Positions 15,495 through 25,685 of a stretch of DNA of 53,400 nt are shown piece after piece (position 1 is the first letter of the stretch; each line of letters starts with the position of its first letter). The stretch spans positions 1 through 53,400 of the forward strand of contig CABUVO010000027.1 in assembly GCA_902495075.1 (NCBI GenBank). Reading direction: 5' to 3'. Position numbers and translations under genes: made by a program. Below the pieces are notes generated by a model, which was not told the origin of the DNA, ran no database searches, and saw only the letters and a program-made list of their open reading frames with translations. This DNA is from an uncultured Porphyromonadaceae bacterium (GTDB lineage Bacteria > Bacteroidota > Bacteroidia > Bacteroidales > Muribaculaceae).

Positions 15495-16095
15495 ACGTTT
15501 GAGTTAAAGTTATTATAGGAGTTATAAGAATCCATGGCCAATGGTAATTAAGATACAGTCTGAGATGCCGTTTTGCGTTTGCCATTCTTTTTTCAACAGC
15601 CCGTACCGAAAGTCCCAGTTCGATAGCGATTTCCGAATATTTCATGCCGGCATGTCTGCTGAGATTCCATACTTCACGCTCTTTTTCGCTTAAAGAATCT
15701 TCCCCTCGGTTTATCAGATCTACCAGTTCGGAATATAGAAGTATGCCATCTGCCTTTTCACCGAATTTATATGGAAGAAGTGTCAGATATTCAGAGTTGT
15801 ATTGTGAAATGATTTTCTTATGTCTGATAAAATTCAGACAGGCGTTCTGAGCACTTTTTATAAGATACGATCTCACTCCGGATTGTATGCCGGTGTCCTC
15901 ACGTTGTTCCCATAGATGAAGGAAAACACTTTGCGCAATATCTTCCGCATCCTCCTTATTGGAGACAAACTGCCAGTTAAACATGACAATATCGACGTAA
16001 TATTTACGGAACAGATCATCGAAAGCCCGTAAGTCTCCGCCCTTGATCCTTTCAAGCAATTCTTCGTCATTCGATATGTCAGTTTCTTTTTTCAT
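15481..16095 (-). CDS. ECF RNA polymerase sigma factor of the PUL
   Basis: The 204-residue protein has sigma region 2 ('DLFRKYYVDIVMFNWQFVSNKEDAEDIAQSVFLHLWEQ') and region 4 ('LSEKEREVWNLSRHAGMKYSEIAIELGLSVRAVEKRMANAKRHLRLYL'). These match the Bacteroidetes ECF group paired with FecR. It is divergent from the GH27-SusC operon and is expected to activate it when released by the anti-sigma factor. The region between it and GH27 lacks a clear housekeeping promoter toward the GH27 side, which fits ECF dependence. Confidence 0.94.
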   Translation of the reverse strand: MKKETDISNDEELLERIKGGDLRAFDDLFRKYYVDIVMFNWQFVSNKEDAEDIAQSVFLHLWEQREDTGIQSGVRSYLIKSAQNACLNFIRHKKIISQYNSEYLTLLPYKFGEKADGILLYSELVDLINRGEDSLSEKEREVWNLSRHAGMKYSEIAIELGLSVRAVEKRMANAKRHLRLYLNYHWPWILITPIITLTQTYGLL

Positions 16096-16367
16096 GGCGT
16101 GCTAAATTATCTATAATGCCATTCATATGCAAGCATTTTTAAGAAAAATTTTCAAAGATTAAAATTTTACTTTTTAAAAGTTCGGGTGAATCAATTTCAA
16201 GTGTCGTTTATATATCACTTGTGGATTTTTGTTCCGATTGCGGGATAATAAATATCGACAATATGATAAGTATGACATCGAAATTATTTAATGTATTAAC
16301 TGATTTTCGAGTCATAATTAACTAACCTGAAATCAACAAATAAAAAACAACCATAAAACTCAGACGA
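16096..16367. promoter_or_regulatory. Divergent control region between sigma factor and GH27
   Basis: This 272-bp AT-rich spacer must hold the promoters of both the sigma/FecR pair and the polysaccharide operon. A TAATTTAG (one mismatch to TAnnTTTG) lies at 16110-16103 on the minus strand. An inverted repeat CAAGTG-N12-CACTTG lies at 16198-16221. No TAnnTTTG box is visible on the plus strand before GH27. Confidence 0.45.
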
Positions 16368-17588
16368 ATGAACAGGAAAATATTAGCCATGTGTCTCATA
16401 TCGGGATTGGCAGTAAACACCGGGTTTGCGCAAAAATATGAGGAACTGGCAAAGACACCTCCGATGGGATGGAGTTCATGGAATAAATTTCATGAAGATA
16501 TCGATGAAACGAAAATCAAGACGATAGCTGACGCACTTGTTTCATCCGGTCTTAGAGACGCCGGCTACATATATGTAAATATCGATGACTGCTGGCATGC
16601 TCCGACTCGCGATAAAGACGGATTTCCTCAGAGCGATCCTAAGAGATTTCCAAGCGGTATAAAGGCACTTGCCGATTACATGCATGAGCGGGGTCTTAAA
16701 TTAGGTATCTATTCCGATGCAGGATACAAGACTTGTGCCGGAGAATTCGGCAGTGCTGGTCATGAATTTCAGGATGCGTTGCAATATGCGCGCTGGGAAG
16801 TGGATTATCTTAAATACGATTGGTGCAACACACCGAATTTCAACTCGGAAAACGCATATAAGATGATGAGCTCCGCATTGCGGGAAGCCGGACGACCGAT
16901 ACTTTTCTCCATATGCGAATGGGGCACAACACAACCTTGGAAGTGGGCAAAAGATGTGGGGCATATGTGGAGAACCACGCAGGATATTGAACCCGTCTTC
17001 AGCGATACCACTCAGATTTCCAGCATCTGGAATCTGGCGGTAACAGAGATCCTCGACAAAAACGCTGTATTGAGAGAGTATGCCGGACCGGGTCATTGGA
17101 ATGATCCGGATATGCTTGAAATAGGTAATGGATTGACCGAGAACCAGGAACGTGCACATTTTAGTCTGTGGGCGATGATGGCGGCTCCATTGATTTTAGG
17201 TAATGATGTCAGAGATATGAATCCGCATACTCTTTCGGTGCTTATGAATAAAGATGTCATTGCCGTCGATCAGGATCCCCTCGGAATCCAGGGATTTCGG
17301 ATACTTCAGGACGATGGAATTGAAATATGGTGGAAACCACTGACCGACAACAATTGGGCTTTATGTGTATTTAACCGCAATCACGATTCCAAAGATATCA
17401 GTCTTGATTGGCAGGATTTTAATATATATGATAAGTTTTCCGACAGATCAACAGATTTCATGAATCTTACATATGACACTTTCGACCTATGGAATAAGGA
17501 TAAGAAGGGGAACACACGTAAGCCACTTAAAATCAAGGTGGGTGGAGAGGATGTCGCAATGTATCTTTTGAAACCAAGAAAACAATAA
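16368..17588 (+). CDS. GH27 alpha-galactosidase (secreted)
   Basis: The 406-residue protein has a signal peptide (about 1-21) and no lipobox. GH27 hallmarks run in order: 'TPPMGWSSWNKF', 'YVNIDDCWH', 'LGIYSDAG', nucleophile D151 in 'LKYDWCN', acid/base D206 in 'HMWRTTQDIEP', and 'GPGHWNDPDMLEIG'. A C-terminal beta domain completes the usual length. It should release terminal alpha-linked galactose in the periplasm; some GH27 members act instead on beta-L-arabinopyranose. It is the first gene of the rightward polysaccharide operon, 11 bases before susC. Confidence 0.95.
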   Translation: MNRKILAMCLISGLAVNTGFAQKYEELAKTPPMGWSSWNKFHEDIDETKIKTIADALVSSGLRDAGYIYVNIDDCWHAPTRDKDGFPQSDPKRFPSGIKALADYMHERGLKLGIYSDAGYKTCAGEFGSAGHEFQDALQYARWEVDYLKYDWCNTPNFNSENAYKMMSSALREAGRPILFSICEWGTTQPWKWAKDVGHMWRTTQDIEPVFSDTTQISSIWNLAVTEILDKNAVLREYAGPGHWNDPDMLEIGNGLTENQERAHFSLWAMMAAPLILGNDVRDMNPHTLSVLMNKDVIAVDQDPLGIQGFRILQDDGIEIWWKPLTDNNWALCVFNRNHDSKDISLDWQDFNIYDKFSDRSTDFMNLTYDTFDLWNKDKKGNTRKPLKIKVGGEDVAMYLLKPRKQ

Positions 17589-17599
17589 ACCTAACTAAT

Positions 17600-20500
17600 A
17601 TGAATCTAAAAAACAGATTAGGCATGGCAACTTTCAAAAGATGTCTGCTTATTGTTATCCTTTGTCTGGCAGATATAGGATACATTCACGCCCAGAATGC
17701 GAAAGTCAGTATAAATGTAAGTGAGCGACCACTTACGGAGGTGCTTTCATTGCTGGAAAAGAAATCCGGCTATCATTTCTTCTTTAATAATGACATTGTT
17801 GGTTCGGCAGCTCCTGTCACAATTAAAGCTGACAATGAGAATCTGTCTTCAGTATTGAATAAGATACTTACTCCACGCAAGCTAAGCTACAAGGTTAATA
17901 AGAAGCATATCATAATAGCTCAATCAGATGCATCTAAGTCAACCGTCACAAAAGAAAAGGCACTTGTGAATATATACGGCAAAGTAGTTGATAACACTGG
18001 AGAACCACTTGTGGGCGTTTCTGTGACAAGCGCCGGTAAATACGGGGCAGCCACCGATATTGATGGAGTCTACAGTCTGAAAATACCTGAGAATTCTATC
18101 GTGCAGTATACTTATGTCGGATATGAACCTGTAAAGCAAAAAATAACTAAGCCAGGGGAGGTGAACATCACACTCAAGGAGAACATGAGTCTCCTCAATG
18201 AGGTCGTGGTAACCGGGTACGGTGCTACAACACGTAAGAATCTAACTACATCCATTACGTCGGTAAAAGCTGACGGGATTCAGAAAGCAGCGACGAGTAA
18301 TGTCAATTCGATGCTCCTCGGTCGAGCCGCAGGAGTGCAGGCAAATGTGGCAAGTCCTCAACCCGGTGGTGGAATCAATATATCAGTCAGAGGCGGAGGT
18401 ACGCCGGTCTATGTTGTGGATGGAGTGGTGATGCCGTCAGGTTCTCTCGAGGGTGGCACCGGCGATATTTTACTTCCTACATCCATCAACCGCTCCGGGC
18501 TTCAAGGGTTAAACCCGAGCGACATCGAATCTATTGAAGTGCTGAAAGATGCCGCCGCTGCAATATATGGTATCGGGTCTGCCGATGGTGTTATTCTTAT
18601 AACCACAAAGAAAGGAAAGACAGGCAAACCCACTATAACATATGAAGGAAGCTACTCTAATCAGCAGCATTACAACTATAAGACTCTATTGAGAGGTCCG
18701 GAGCTTATGAATATGGTGAATCTTTACATGAAAGAGAATTATCTATATGAGCGAGGTCAATATCCATATGGGAACACAGCTTATGACGGACATTTTGAGC
18801 CTATTTTCACAAATGCTATGATAAGGGATGCCCTCGATACCGACTGGCGGTCGAACGTGTTGCGCTCAGGCTACATCACCAACCATAACCTTACGATAAG
18901 CGGCGGTTCGGAATGGGTGAAATATTATTTGGGTCTCAACTATTATGATGAGCAAGCCACTGTAAAGAATTCAGATATGGAGCGATATTCACTACGCACC
19001 AATATCCAGACCAAGTTGACAAACTTCATGCGCCTCACCACAGTGGTGAACCTTAACAAAAACTCATACACGAACTCAACCAACGGAGGAGATGTCGGAA
19101 ACCAGGGAGGTGCGTGCGGCGGTTCGCTTTTTGCCGCGGAAAGTTATCCTTCTTATCTGCCAGTTTATGACGAAAACGGTGGGTACACTCAATGGGAAAG
19201 GATTCCGAATCCCGTGTCTTCGCTGAGAATCTCCGATCGCACCTCCAGCAGTTCATGGTACGCTAATTTTGCCCTTGACATAGACATTATAAAGAATATC
19301 CTTTCCGTGCGTGGAGTGTATGGTATCAATAATGAGACCATGGAGCGTGACTCTTATATCCCATCTGATGTCTATTTCTCTCTTCAGAAAAAATCACGCG
19401 GCAATATAGAGAGTGCGAGCAGACATAACAGCACTCTCGAAGGTTTCATAAACTATAACCAGACATTCGGAGACATAGTGGATTTATCCGCTATGATTGG
19501 TATGGGGATGTATAAAGACTGGGGAAAAAGCCTCTGGGTATCTTATGAGAATGCCAATGATCATCTCAATAGCGAAAGTATTCAGAAGGCAGATGGTCCA
19601 TTCTTTCCGGGCTCAAATAAATGGGGTAATGAAAAACGCTCTCAGTTTGCGCGAGTCACGGGAGATTTCCTGAATCGATACGTTCTTCAGTTTTCCATTC
19701 GACGTGATGGAACAGACAAATTTTTTCCAAGCAAGAAGTATTCCTGGTTCCCCTCTGTGTCTTTGGCATGGAAGATCAACAACGAATCCTTTATGCGCAA
19801 TATCGAATGGATCAACATGCTTAAATTGAGAGCCTCTTATGGTGAAACCGGATCTGACAATTTAGGTACGAGCCTTTACGGTCTGATAGGCACAACCCGT
19901 GAAAATGTCATGTTCGGAGGCAATTCCGTATCCTACATCCCTTTTGTGATTCTCGGTGCCAACTATGATGACGTGACATGGCAGAAAACCACCATGAAAA
20001 ATATAGGTGTCGATTTCAGCGTATTGAACGACAGGCTCAGCGGATCCATCGACCTATACCGTAATGACATAACCCATATGCTCGGCACTGCTTCTACCGA
20101 ACTTCTCGGAATGCACGGGTCAAGACCCATCAATGGCGGCCATTTCAAAAGGGAAGGTATAGATATAAGTCTCAATTCCACCAACATATCCACACATGAA
20201 TTCACATGGACAACCATGCTTACACTTTCTCACTACAAGGCTACCTGGGTCGAACGCATGCCGAATTATGATTATCAGGAATATCAGGTACGTAAAAATG
20301 AACCAATGAGTGCGGTCTATTTCTATAAGACTGACGGATTGATAAACATTAATAAAGATAATATTCCTGATTCTCAGCGGTCGCTCGGAGAGAAAGCGTG
20401 TATGCCCGGATTTCCTATCGTTGTGGATAAGAACGGCGACGGGAAAATAGATGTCAAAGATACCTATATGCGAGACATGCTTCCCAAATTGTATTATGGA

Positions 20501-21001
20501 TTGGGCAATACCTTTAGTTATAAAGGGTTTGACCTCGATATATTCTTTTACGGGCAGCTCGGGGTGAAGAAATACAACAACACATATGCCACTGGAAGCA
20601 ATGCAGTGAGTCTTTCCTATGGTGTTGTGGCTGGGAATACTACTAAAGACGTGTATCATGTCTGGAATTCTCAGACCAATAGCGCGAATGCTAAATTTCC
20701 GGGTATCGCCGTGTCAAAAATGACAATGCCGGGAAACATCGGATTTGATACACTGTATGAAGACGCCTCTTTCCTGAGGGTACGCAACATTACTCTCGGT
20801 TATAATCTTCAGCCCAAGACGCTTGGTGTATTCAAGGGATGGGTCAAGGGTATAAGAGTTTATGTGGATTTCCAGAATCCTTTCACTATCACCAGATTTA
20901 AAGATTGCGATCCGGAAATTATCAATGCTGCTGCCAATCTCAATGGCGGACAGTTCCCGCAAAACAGAATATACACCTTTGGCGCAAAACTAACTTTTTA
21001 A
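17600..21001 (+). CDS. SusC-like TonB-dependent transporter with STN signalling domain
   Basis: The 1133-residue outer-membrane protein has a signal peptide, then an STN (secretin/TonB N-terminal) domain at about 35-115 ('VSERPLTEVLSLLEKKSGYHFFFNN'), a carboxypeptidase-like domain at about 125-205 ('VYGKVVDNTGEPLVGVSV' type), a plug ('NEVVVTGYG', 'PVYVVDGVV', 'IESIEVLKDAAAAIYG') and a 22-strand-type barrel ending in FGAKLTF. The STN domain marks it as a transducer that contacts FecR, which matches the ECF/FecR genes next door. With SusD it imports oligosaccharides from the cell surface. Confidence 0.96.
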   Translation: MNLKNRLGMATFKRCLLIVILCLADIGYIHAQNAKVSINVSERPLTEVLSLLEKKSGYHFFFNNDIVGSAAPVTIKADNENLSSVLNKILTPRKLSYKVNKKHIIIAQSDASKSTVTKEKALVNIYGKVVDNTGEPLVGVSVTSAGKYGAATDIDGVYSLKIPENSIVQYTYVGYEPVKQKITKPGEVNITLKENMSLLNEVVVTGYGATTRKNLTTSITSVKADGIQKAATSNVNSMLLGRAAGVQANVASPQPGGGINISVRGGGTPVYVVDGVVMPSGSLEGGTGDILLPTSINRSGLQGLNPSDIESIEVLKDAAAAIYGIGSADGVILITTKKGKTGKPTITYEGSYSNQQHYNYKTLLRGPELMNMVNLYMKENYLYERGQYPYGNTAYDGHFEPIFTNAMIRDALDTDWRSNVLRSGYITNHNLTISGGSEWVKYYLGLNYYDEQATVKNSDMERYSLRTNIQTKLTNFMRLTTVVNLNKNSYTNSTNGGDVGNQGGACGGSLFAAESYPSYLPVYDENGGYTQWERIPNPVSSLRISDRTSSSSWYANFALDIDIIKNILSVRGVYGINNETMERDSYIPSDVYFSLQKKSRGNIESASRHNSTLEGFINYNQTFGDIVDLSAMIGMGMYKDWGKSLWVSYENANDHLNSESIQKADGPFFPGSNKWGNEKRSQFARVTGDFLNRYVLQFSIRRDGTDKFFPSKKYSWFPSVSLAWKINNESFMRNIEWINMLKLRASYGETGSDNLGTSLYGLIGTTRENVMFGGNSVSYIPFVILGANYDDVTWQKTTMKNIGVDFSVLNDRLSGSIDLYRNDITHMLGTASTELLGMHGSRPINGGHFKREGIDISLNSTNISTHEFTWTTMLTLSHYKATWVERMPNYDYQEYQVRKNEPMSAVYFYKTDGLININKDNIPDSQRSLGEKACMPGFPIVVDKNGDGKIDVKDTYMRDMLPKLYYGLGNTFSYKGFDLDIFFYGQLGVKKYNNTYATGSNAVSLSYGVVAGNTTKDVYHVWNSQTNSANAKFPGIAVSKMTMPGNIGFDTLYEDASFLRVRNITLGYNLQPKTLGVFKGWVKGIRVYVDFQNPFTITRFKDCDPEIINAAANLNGGQFPQNRIYTFGAKLTF

Positions 21002-21013
21002 ATCTAAAGAAAC

Positions 21014-22633
21014 ATGCGTAAACACGTAAATATATTTTTAGGATTGGCAACGGCGTTGCTGCTTGGCGGATGTGAAAACAATTTCGATCCTCAGATCTAC
21101 GGCAACCTGATGCCGGGGGATTTTCCTTCTACGGAGAAGGAATATGAATCCTACATGATGACATGTTACCTCCCGTTCACAACGGTATGGACTTATGACA
21201 TGGCTTCAGCCGGATTACAACACGGCTGGCATATTCCCGCCGGAGGTGTGATCAGAATGTTTGATTCCACAAGCGATATAAATGGTCGCCATGCACATGC
21301 CGGGGATGAATGGGGACGCTATCCTCTGGGAGATTTTACAAACGCCCAGTATTATTGGCGAGGCACGGTAAGTGATGCAAATTCAATCAATCATTTTCCA
21401 AAAACAGCCCAGATTACACGCTATACCGAGATTATCGATGTGTTGATGAAATCCAATCTCAATGATGTCGTGAAACGCGGTCTTGTCGGCGAGGCTCGTC
21501 TTTGTCGTGGGTTGATGATGTATTATCTTCTGCATAATTTCGGACCGGTCAGGGTTGTTCTTGACCCAACGAAGATTCTTGACTCGGCAACGCTCTCGAA
21601 TGTGACACGTCCGACTCTCGATGAGATGTGCGGCTGGATAGCGGAAGATTTCGAATATGCTGTGGCAAATGCTCCGGAGACAGCTAAGGAGCAGGGCAGG
21701 TTCACACGCGATTATGCCCGTTATTGTCTTATGCGGCATTGCCTGAATGAGGGTGACCATATGCCGGGATATTATGATCGCGGTCTGGAAATGTACAGTG
21801 AACTGAACACAGGAAAATATAGACTTTTTGATCAGGGAGAAAATCCATATGCGGCGCAATTCCTGAATGCCAACAAATTTAATTGCGAAGTGATAGCTGC
21901 CGTCAGCTGCAATTCAGATGCCGATGGAAACCCGATGCACGGAAATTTCAACCCCTTCATGATGCTCGCGTTGCCGGGCGACGTTGCCGAGCAGGATCCG
22001 TTCCCTCGTGGGGGAGGTTGGCTGCAGGCATTCAGTATCGACAAAACGTTTTATGAAACATTCGAGGCTTCCGACTTGAGACGCAAGACAATTGTGACAA
22101 GTTACGTAGCCAAAGATGGTGTTACTGTAACCAGAAACAACTTCGGAGTCAGATGGAACGGATACATTGTTAACAAATGGCCTCAGGAGACTGCTACTAC
22201 CTTTCAGGGTCAGGATATCCCTTTGGCAAGATGGGCAGACGTTTTGTTGATGTATGCCGAACTTTCGGCGCGTAAGTCGAAGACTGTCAGTCAGGATGCT
22301 GTCAATGCTGTCAATCTTGTCCGCAATCGCGCAGGACTTGCCGCACTGACATCTGAAGCCACCGCGTCTTTGGAATCATTCCTTGACGCGATTCTGACTG
22401 AACGCGGCCATGAACTGATGTATGAAGGGTGTAGAAAGATTGATTTGATACGCTTCAATGTATATGCTCAGAAAATGTATCAGACCAAACAGACAATACC
22501 TACCTCCCAATATATACCATTGCCTAACTATGCTGTGGATCAGGCGAAAGCGTCAGGAATCGAACTGGAGCAGGAATGGCATCGCGAAGGTTGGGCGGAA
22601 GATATCGCAAAAGCAAATCCATCATCAATATAG
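21014..22633 (+). CDS. SusD/RagB-family glycan-binding lipoprotein
   Basis: The 539-residue protein has a lipoprotein signal ending in LLGGC (Cys about 20), so it is lipid-anchored and exposed at the cell surface as the lid on SusC. The helical TPR-type scaffold includes 'VGEARLCRGLMMYYLLHNFGPVRVVLDP' and the C-terminal SusD signature 'ILTERGHELMYEGCRKIDLIRFN' with 'YIPLPNYAVDQ'. It follows susC by 12 bases. Ligand specificity cannot be read from sequence. Confidence 0.95.
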   Translation: MRKHVNIFLGLATALLLGGCENNFDPQIYGNLMPGDFPSTEKEYESYMMTCYLPFTTVWTYDMASAGLQHGWHIPAGGVIRMFDSTSDINGRHAHAGDEWGRYPLGDFTNAQYYWRGTVSDANSINHFPKTAQITRYTEIIDVLMKSNLNDVVKRGLVGEARLCRGLMMYYLLHNFGPVRVVLDPTKILDSATLSNVTRPTLDEMCGWIAEDFEYAVANAPETAKEQGRFTRDYARYCLMRHCLNEGDHMPGYYDRGLEMYSELNTGKYRLFDQGENPYAAQFLNANKFNCEVIAAVSCNSDADGNPMHGNFNPFMMLALPGDVAEQDPFPRGGGWLQAFSIDKTFYETFEASDLRRKTIVTSYVAKDGVTVTRNNFGVRWNGYIVNKWPQETATTFQGQDIPLARWADVLLMYAELSARKSKTVSQDAVNAVNLVRNRAGLAALTSEATASLESFLDAILTERGHELMYEGCRKIDLIRFNVYAQKMYQTKQTIPTSQYIPLPNYAVDQAKASGIELEQEWHREGWAEDIAKANPSSI

Positions 22634-22640
22634 TAACATT

Positions 22641-23660
22641 ATGAAACATCACATCTTAAAAAATATAATATCAGCACTTGCCGTCTGCTTTACGTTGACG
22701 GCATGTGGCAATGATCTTACTCCCGCCATTGATAATACTGAACGGGAAAAGGTTACAGACGGGGGATATCTTTTTGCATTCCTCACCAATGCACGTTATT
22801 ATAAAATCCACTATGCAATCTCCAGAGACTGCTATAATTGGCAGACACTGAATAAGGGGGATGTAATAAACATGAGCTATAAAGGGCATCCTGATATTTG
22901 CCAGGGTGGCGACGGCAGATACTACATGATTGGTGTAATGCCCTTGGCTCTGTGGAGCTCGGAAGATTTAATCAACTGGGATATAACATATCTTGACAAC
23001 AGAATCTTTGACGATGCGGATGAGATAGGTTTTTATGCCGTCAGTGACTATGGCGCACCCAAAATCTTTTATGATGAAGATTCTCAACAGTATATGATCA
23101 GCTGGCATGGATGTCGAGTAAAAAATCTCAATGATTGGCAGAGTATGAGAACTCTTTATATCCTGACAAAGGATTTCAAAACATACACCAAGCCGCAGCT
23201 TCTTTTCAATTTCACGGGTGATGATGAATCGATGTCGATAATCGATACAATTATTCGTAAAATCAATGGTAAATATTACGCCATTCTTAAAGATGAGCGT
23301 GATCGCGAAGACGCACCGTTCACAGGAAAGACTGTGAGAATTGCCACTTCAGACAATCTGACGGGACCATATACCAATCCGGGCGAGCCGGTGACACCTC
23401 TGGATCTATTGCGTGAGGCGCCTATATACACTCAGCTGCCTGACGGACGTCATGCCATTCTTGCCGAATCCTACAATTGCTCTCCATTTTCGTATCAGAT
23501 GTTCACATCCCTGACAATGGATGGACCATGGGTGGAGAATACTTTCGTAGGTCCGATGGTGGGCGACGGCACGACGCGTCCCGGAGCACGTCACGGTTGC
23601 ATTATCCGAATCCCCGAGAATATTTATAATGGTCTGCTAAACAAATACTCCGACAAATGA
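22641..23660 (+). CDS. GH43-like five-bladed beta-propeller lipoprotein
   Basis: The start at MKHHILKN gives 339 residues with a lipoprotein signal (lipobox LTAC); a longer frame running back into susD is rejected. Propeller repeats are visible: 'HPDICQGGDGRYYMIGV', 'YGAPKIFYDEDSQQYMISWHG', 'IIDTIIRKINGKYYAILKDERD' and 'VRIATSDNLTGPY'. The D in the first, the D of IIDT and the E of KDER are plausible catalytic base, modulator and acid of a GH43-type arabinosidase/xylosidase/galactosidase. The second blade has K where related enzymes often have E (APK instead of APE). Subfamily and activity are uncertain. Its stop overlaps the next start (ATGA). Confidence 0.75.
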   Translation: MKHHILKNIISALAVCFTLTACGNDLTPAIDNTEREKVTDGGYLFAFLTNARYYKIHYAISRDCYNWQTLNKGDVINMSYKGHPDICQGGDGRYYMIGVMPLALWSSEDLINWDITYLDNRIFDDADEIGFYAVSDYGAPKIFYDEDSQQYMISWHGCRVKNLNDWQSMRTLYILTKDFKTYTKPQLLFNFTGDDESMSIIDTIIRKINGKYYAILKDERDREDAPFTGKTVRIATSDNLTGPYTNPGEPVTPLDLLREAPIYTQLPDGRHAILAESYNCSPFSYQMFTSLTMDGPWVENTFVGPMVGDGTTRPGARHGCIIRIPENIYNGLLNKYSDK

Positions 23661-25666
23661 AAAAATTATTCATGTGTTTTGCGATAGGGGCAATACTTTG
23701 CTCATGCGCAGATAAAAACAGCGAATGGAGCACCTGGCCCGAATGGCCCGATCCGCAGGTGGTGACAGTCAACGGAATGGAACTTGACGAGACTGCCTAT
23801 GATCATGCCATGGGAAAGACATTTACTGTGACGAAAGGTGAAAAGATTAATTTTTCAGGAATTGAACGTCTTGATCTTGCGCTTCAGCCTGACTGGTTTG
23901 AGAAAGATGCCTCCGGAGATTATGTTTTTGCAGGACCCTCAGGAACATATACATTCGTTTATGACAGCAACACAAAGATGGTCTATGTCGACAGACGCGA
24001 AGGTGGTTATCCTGATGCCATATGGATGTGTGGGGCAGGCTGGGGTCATCCGGGGGCACATGCAGTGACGACTGCCGGCTGGACCATAGACAATGCCAAG
24101 GATATGCTTGTTTGTCCTCGTCAGGAAGACGGAACTTATCAGATCACAGTCTATCTGAGCGAGGAAAGTGCAATCAAATTTTTCCAATATCACAGCTGGG
24201 GATTTGAGATACATGCCGGCAATATGGAGATTGCATCTCCTTTGATTCTTGATAAGAACGGGTCAAACGACTTTGTGCCGGGAGCACTTTTCAGTGCGGG
24301 TACGTATCGTTTCACCATTGATACCGATCGAGGCACTGTTACTGCGGATCCTGTGGATGTAGACATCGTGTTACCTTCAGTTAGTGCAAATGGAGTTTCA
24401 TTTGTCTCAAATCCTGAGGTGCCTTCTATGATCAGTGCAAAAATTTTCCTCACCAACGGACAGAATGTGGAATTCAGCGGATTCCCTTCGGATGCCGAGG
24501 GAATGCTACAACCCGACTGGTTTGAAAATTTCAACGGAGACAATGCCGTGTTTACAGGAAACAACGGCGAGTATTATCTTTGTTACGATATTTCAAAACG
24601 TGTGGTTTATGTGTATGAACCATCTTCGGCGTATCCTTCGTCTCTGATACTCGTCGGAACCGGATTCGGGCATCCGGCTCTTGATTACTCCTGTTCGACT
24701 TCATGGGATCTTAACAAGCCGGGCAATTCATATGTATGTCGTCGTGTCGGACCTAATCTTTTTGAGGCTTGCCTGTATCTCGGTGCCGGGTTTGATATAA
24801 AGACTTTCAAGTCAAGAGACTGGAATGCTGGTTATGGTAGCGATTATATTACTCCCGTTTCATCGGATATCCTCGAAAAATCATTCTACGAAGATGCAAA
24901 TGGTTTCTCACACTGTGATGGAGACATCAGACCCGGAAAGAATTTTATGCCCGGTGTCTATAGAATCTGCTTTGATTTGAATCGGAATATATCATATCTT
25001 GTGGGCACTATTGATGCGGACAATATCGACCTTTCCAAATCTATCAATAGAACAACTCTTATCGATATGGGCGGCGGATGGCAATCCGCGAATGTCAGCC
25101 TGCAGCAAGGACAACAGATGGAATTCAAGGGATTCGTCAAACCTCAGTATGGTCTTCAGCCGGAATATTTCGCCAACGTAGAGGGTAATATATCGTTCAT
25201 AGCTCCCACAGGAAGTTATAGGCTTGCATATAATCCGGGTACGGAAAGAATATACGTAGAACCTACGGCAGACACGTCTTATCCATCGCATTTATGGATC
25301 ACCGGGTGGGCTTTTTCTCATCCGGCAGGCACCGGTGCGTTCTCCAATGAATACGCAGGTAAAGACAATGGCGAATGGGGGTGGAGTAATCCTAAAGATT
25401 ATGTTGCGTGTGTTTCAAAGGGTAATGGCATTTACGAAACAACTCTACGCCTGAACGCAGGGTTTATGTTCAGATTTTACTCTGATAAGGGTTCTTGGTC
25501 AGATGTAGCGCAGGCTAATTCATACAATCTTGAAGCCTGCAATGGTATTTTCAATCCCTTGGATGTGAATTTCAGCACCGGAACGAATTTCACGCCTGGC
25601 ACCTATCGTATCATTATTGACACTAACGCAAAAAACGTGTCGGCTATAAAAATATCTCTAAAATAA
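23657..25666 (+). CDS. SusE/SusF-like lipoprotein with three tandem repeats
   Basis: The 669-residue lipoprotein (lipobox ILCSC) consists of three homologous units of about 210 residues. Each shows an F-S/K-G-F/I strand, then 'LQPDWF' or 'LQPEYF', a 'G.Y...Y....R.VYV' hairpin, 'YP..L...G.G.GHP' and a closing 'F.PG.YR...D' strand. Such tandem beta-sandwich arrays at this position behave like SusE/SusF: surface glycan-binding proteins that raise capture efficiency. The exact DUF is not identified. A methionine start overlapping the previous stop by four bases indicates tight coupling. Confidence 0.8.
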   Translation: MKKLFMCFAIGAILCSCADKNSEWSTWPEWPDPQVVTVNGMELDETAYDHAMGKTFTVTKGEKINFSGIERLDLALQPDWFEKDASGDYVFAGPSGTYTFVYDSNTKMVYVDRREGGYPDAIWMCGAGWGHPGAHAVTTAGWTIDNAKDMLVCPRQEDGTYQITVYLSEESAIKFFQYHSWGFEIHAGNMEIASPLILDKNGSNDFVPGALFSAGTYRFTIDTDRGTVTADPVDVDIVLPSVSANGVSFVSNPEVPSMISAKIFLTNGQNVEFSGFPSDAEGMLQPDWFENFNGDNAVFTGNNGEYYLCYDISKRVVYVYEPSSAYPSSLILVGTGFGHPALDYSCSTSWDLNKPGNSYVCRRVGPNLFEACLYLGAGFDIKTFKSRDWNAGYGSDYITPVSSDILEKSFYEDANGFSHCDGDIRPGKNFMPGVYRICFDLNRNISYLVGTIDADNIDLSKSINRTTLIDMGGGWQSANVSLQQGQQMEFKGFVKPQYGLQPEYFANVEGNISFIAPTGSYRLAYNPGTERIYVEPTADTSYPSHLWITGWAFSHPAGTGAFSNEYAGKDNGEWGWSNPKDYVACVSKGNGIYETTLRLNAGFMFRFYSDKGSWSDVAQANSYNLEACNGIFNPLDVNFSTGTNFTPGTYRIIIDTNAKNVSAIKISLK

Positions 25667-25685
25667 TCTTTAAATAATAATATTT

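Noticed and set aside
16198..16221. CAAGTG-N12-CACTTG as a defined operator
   Set aside because: Six-base arms can arise by chance in an AT-rich spacer; it is mentioned only within the control region.
22458..22640. Upstream extension of the GH43-like gene
   Set aside because: It overlaps the conserved SusD C-terminus in another frame, and the internal ATG gives a proper lipoprotein signal.
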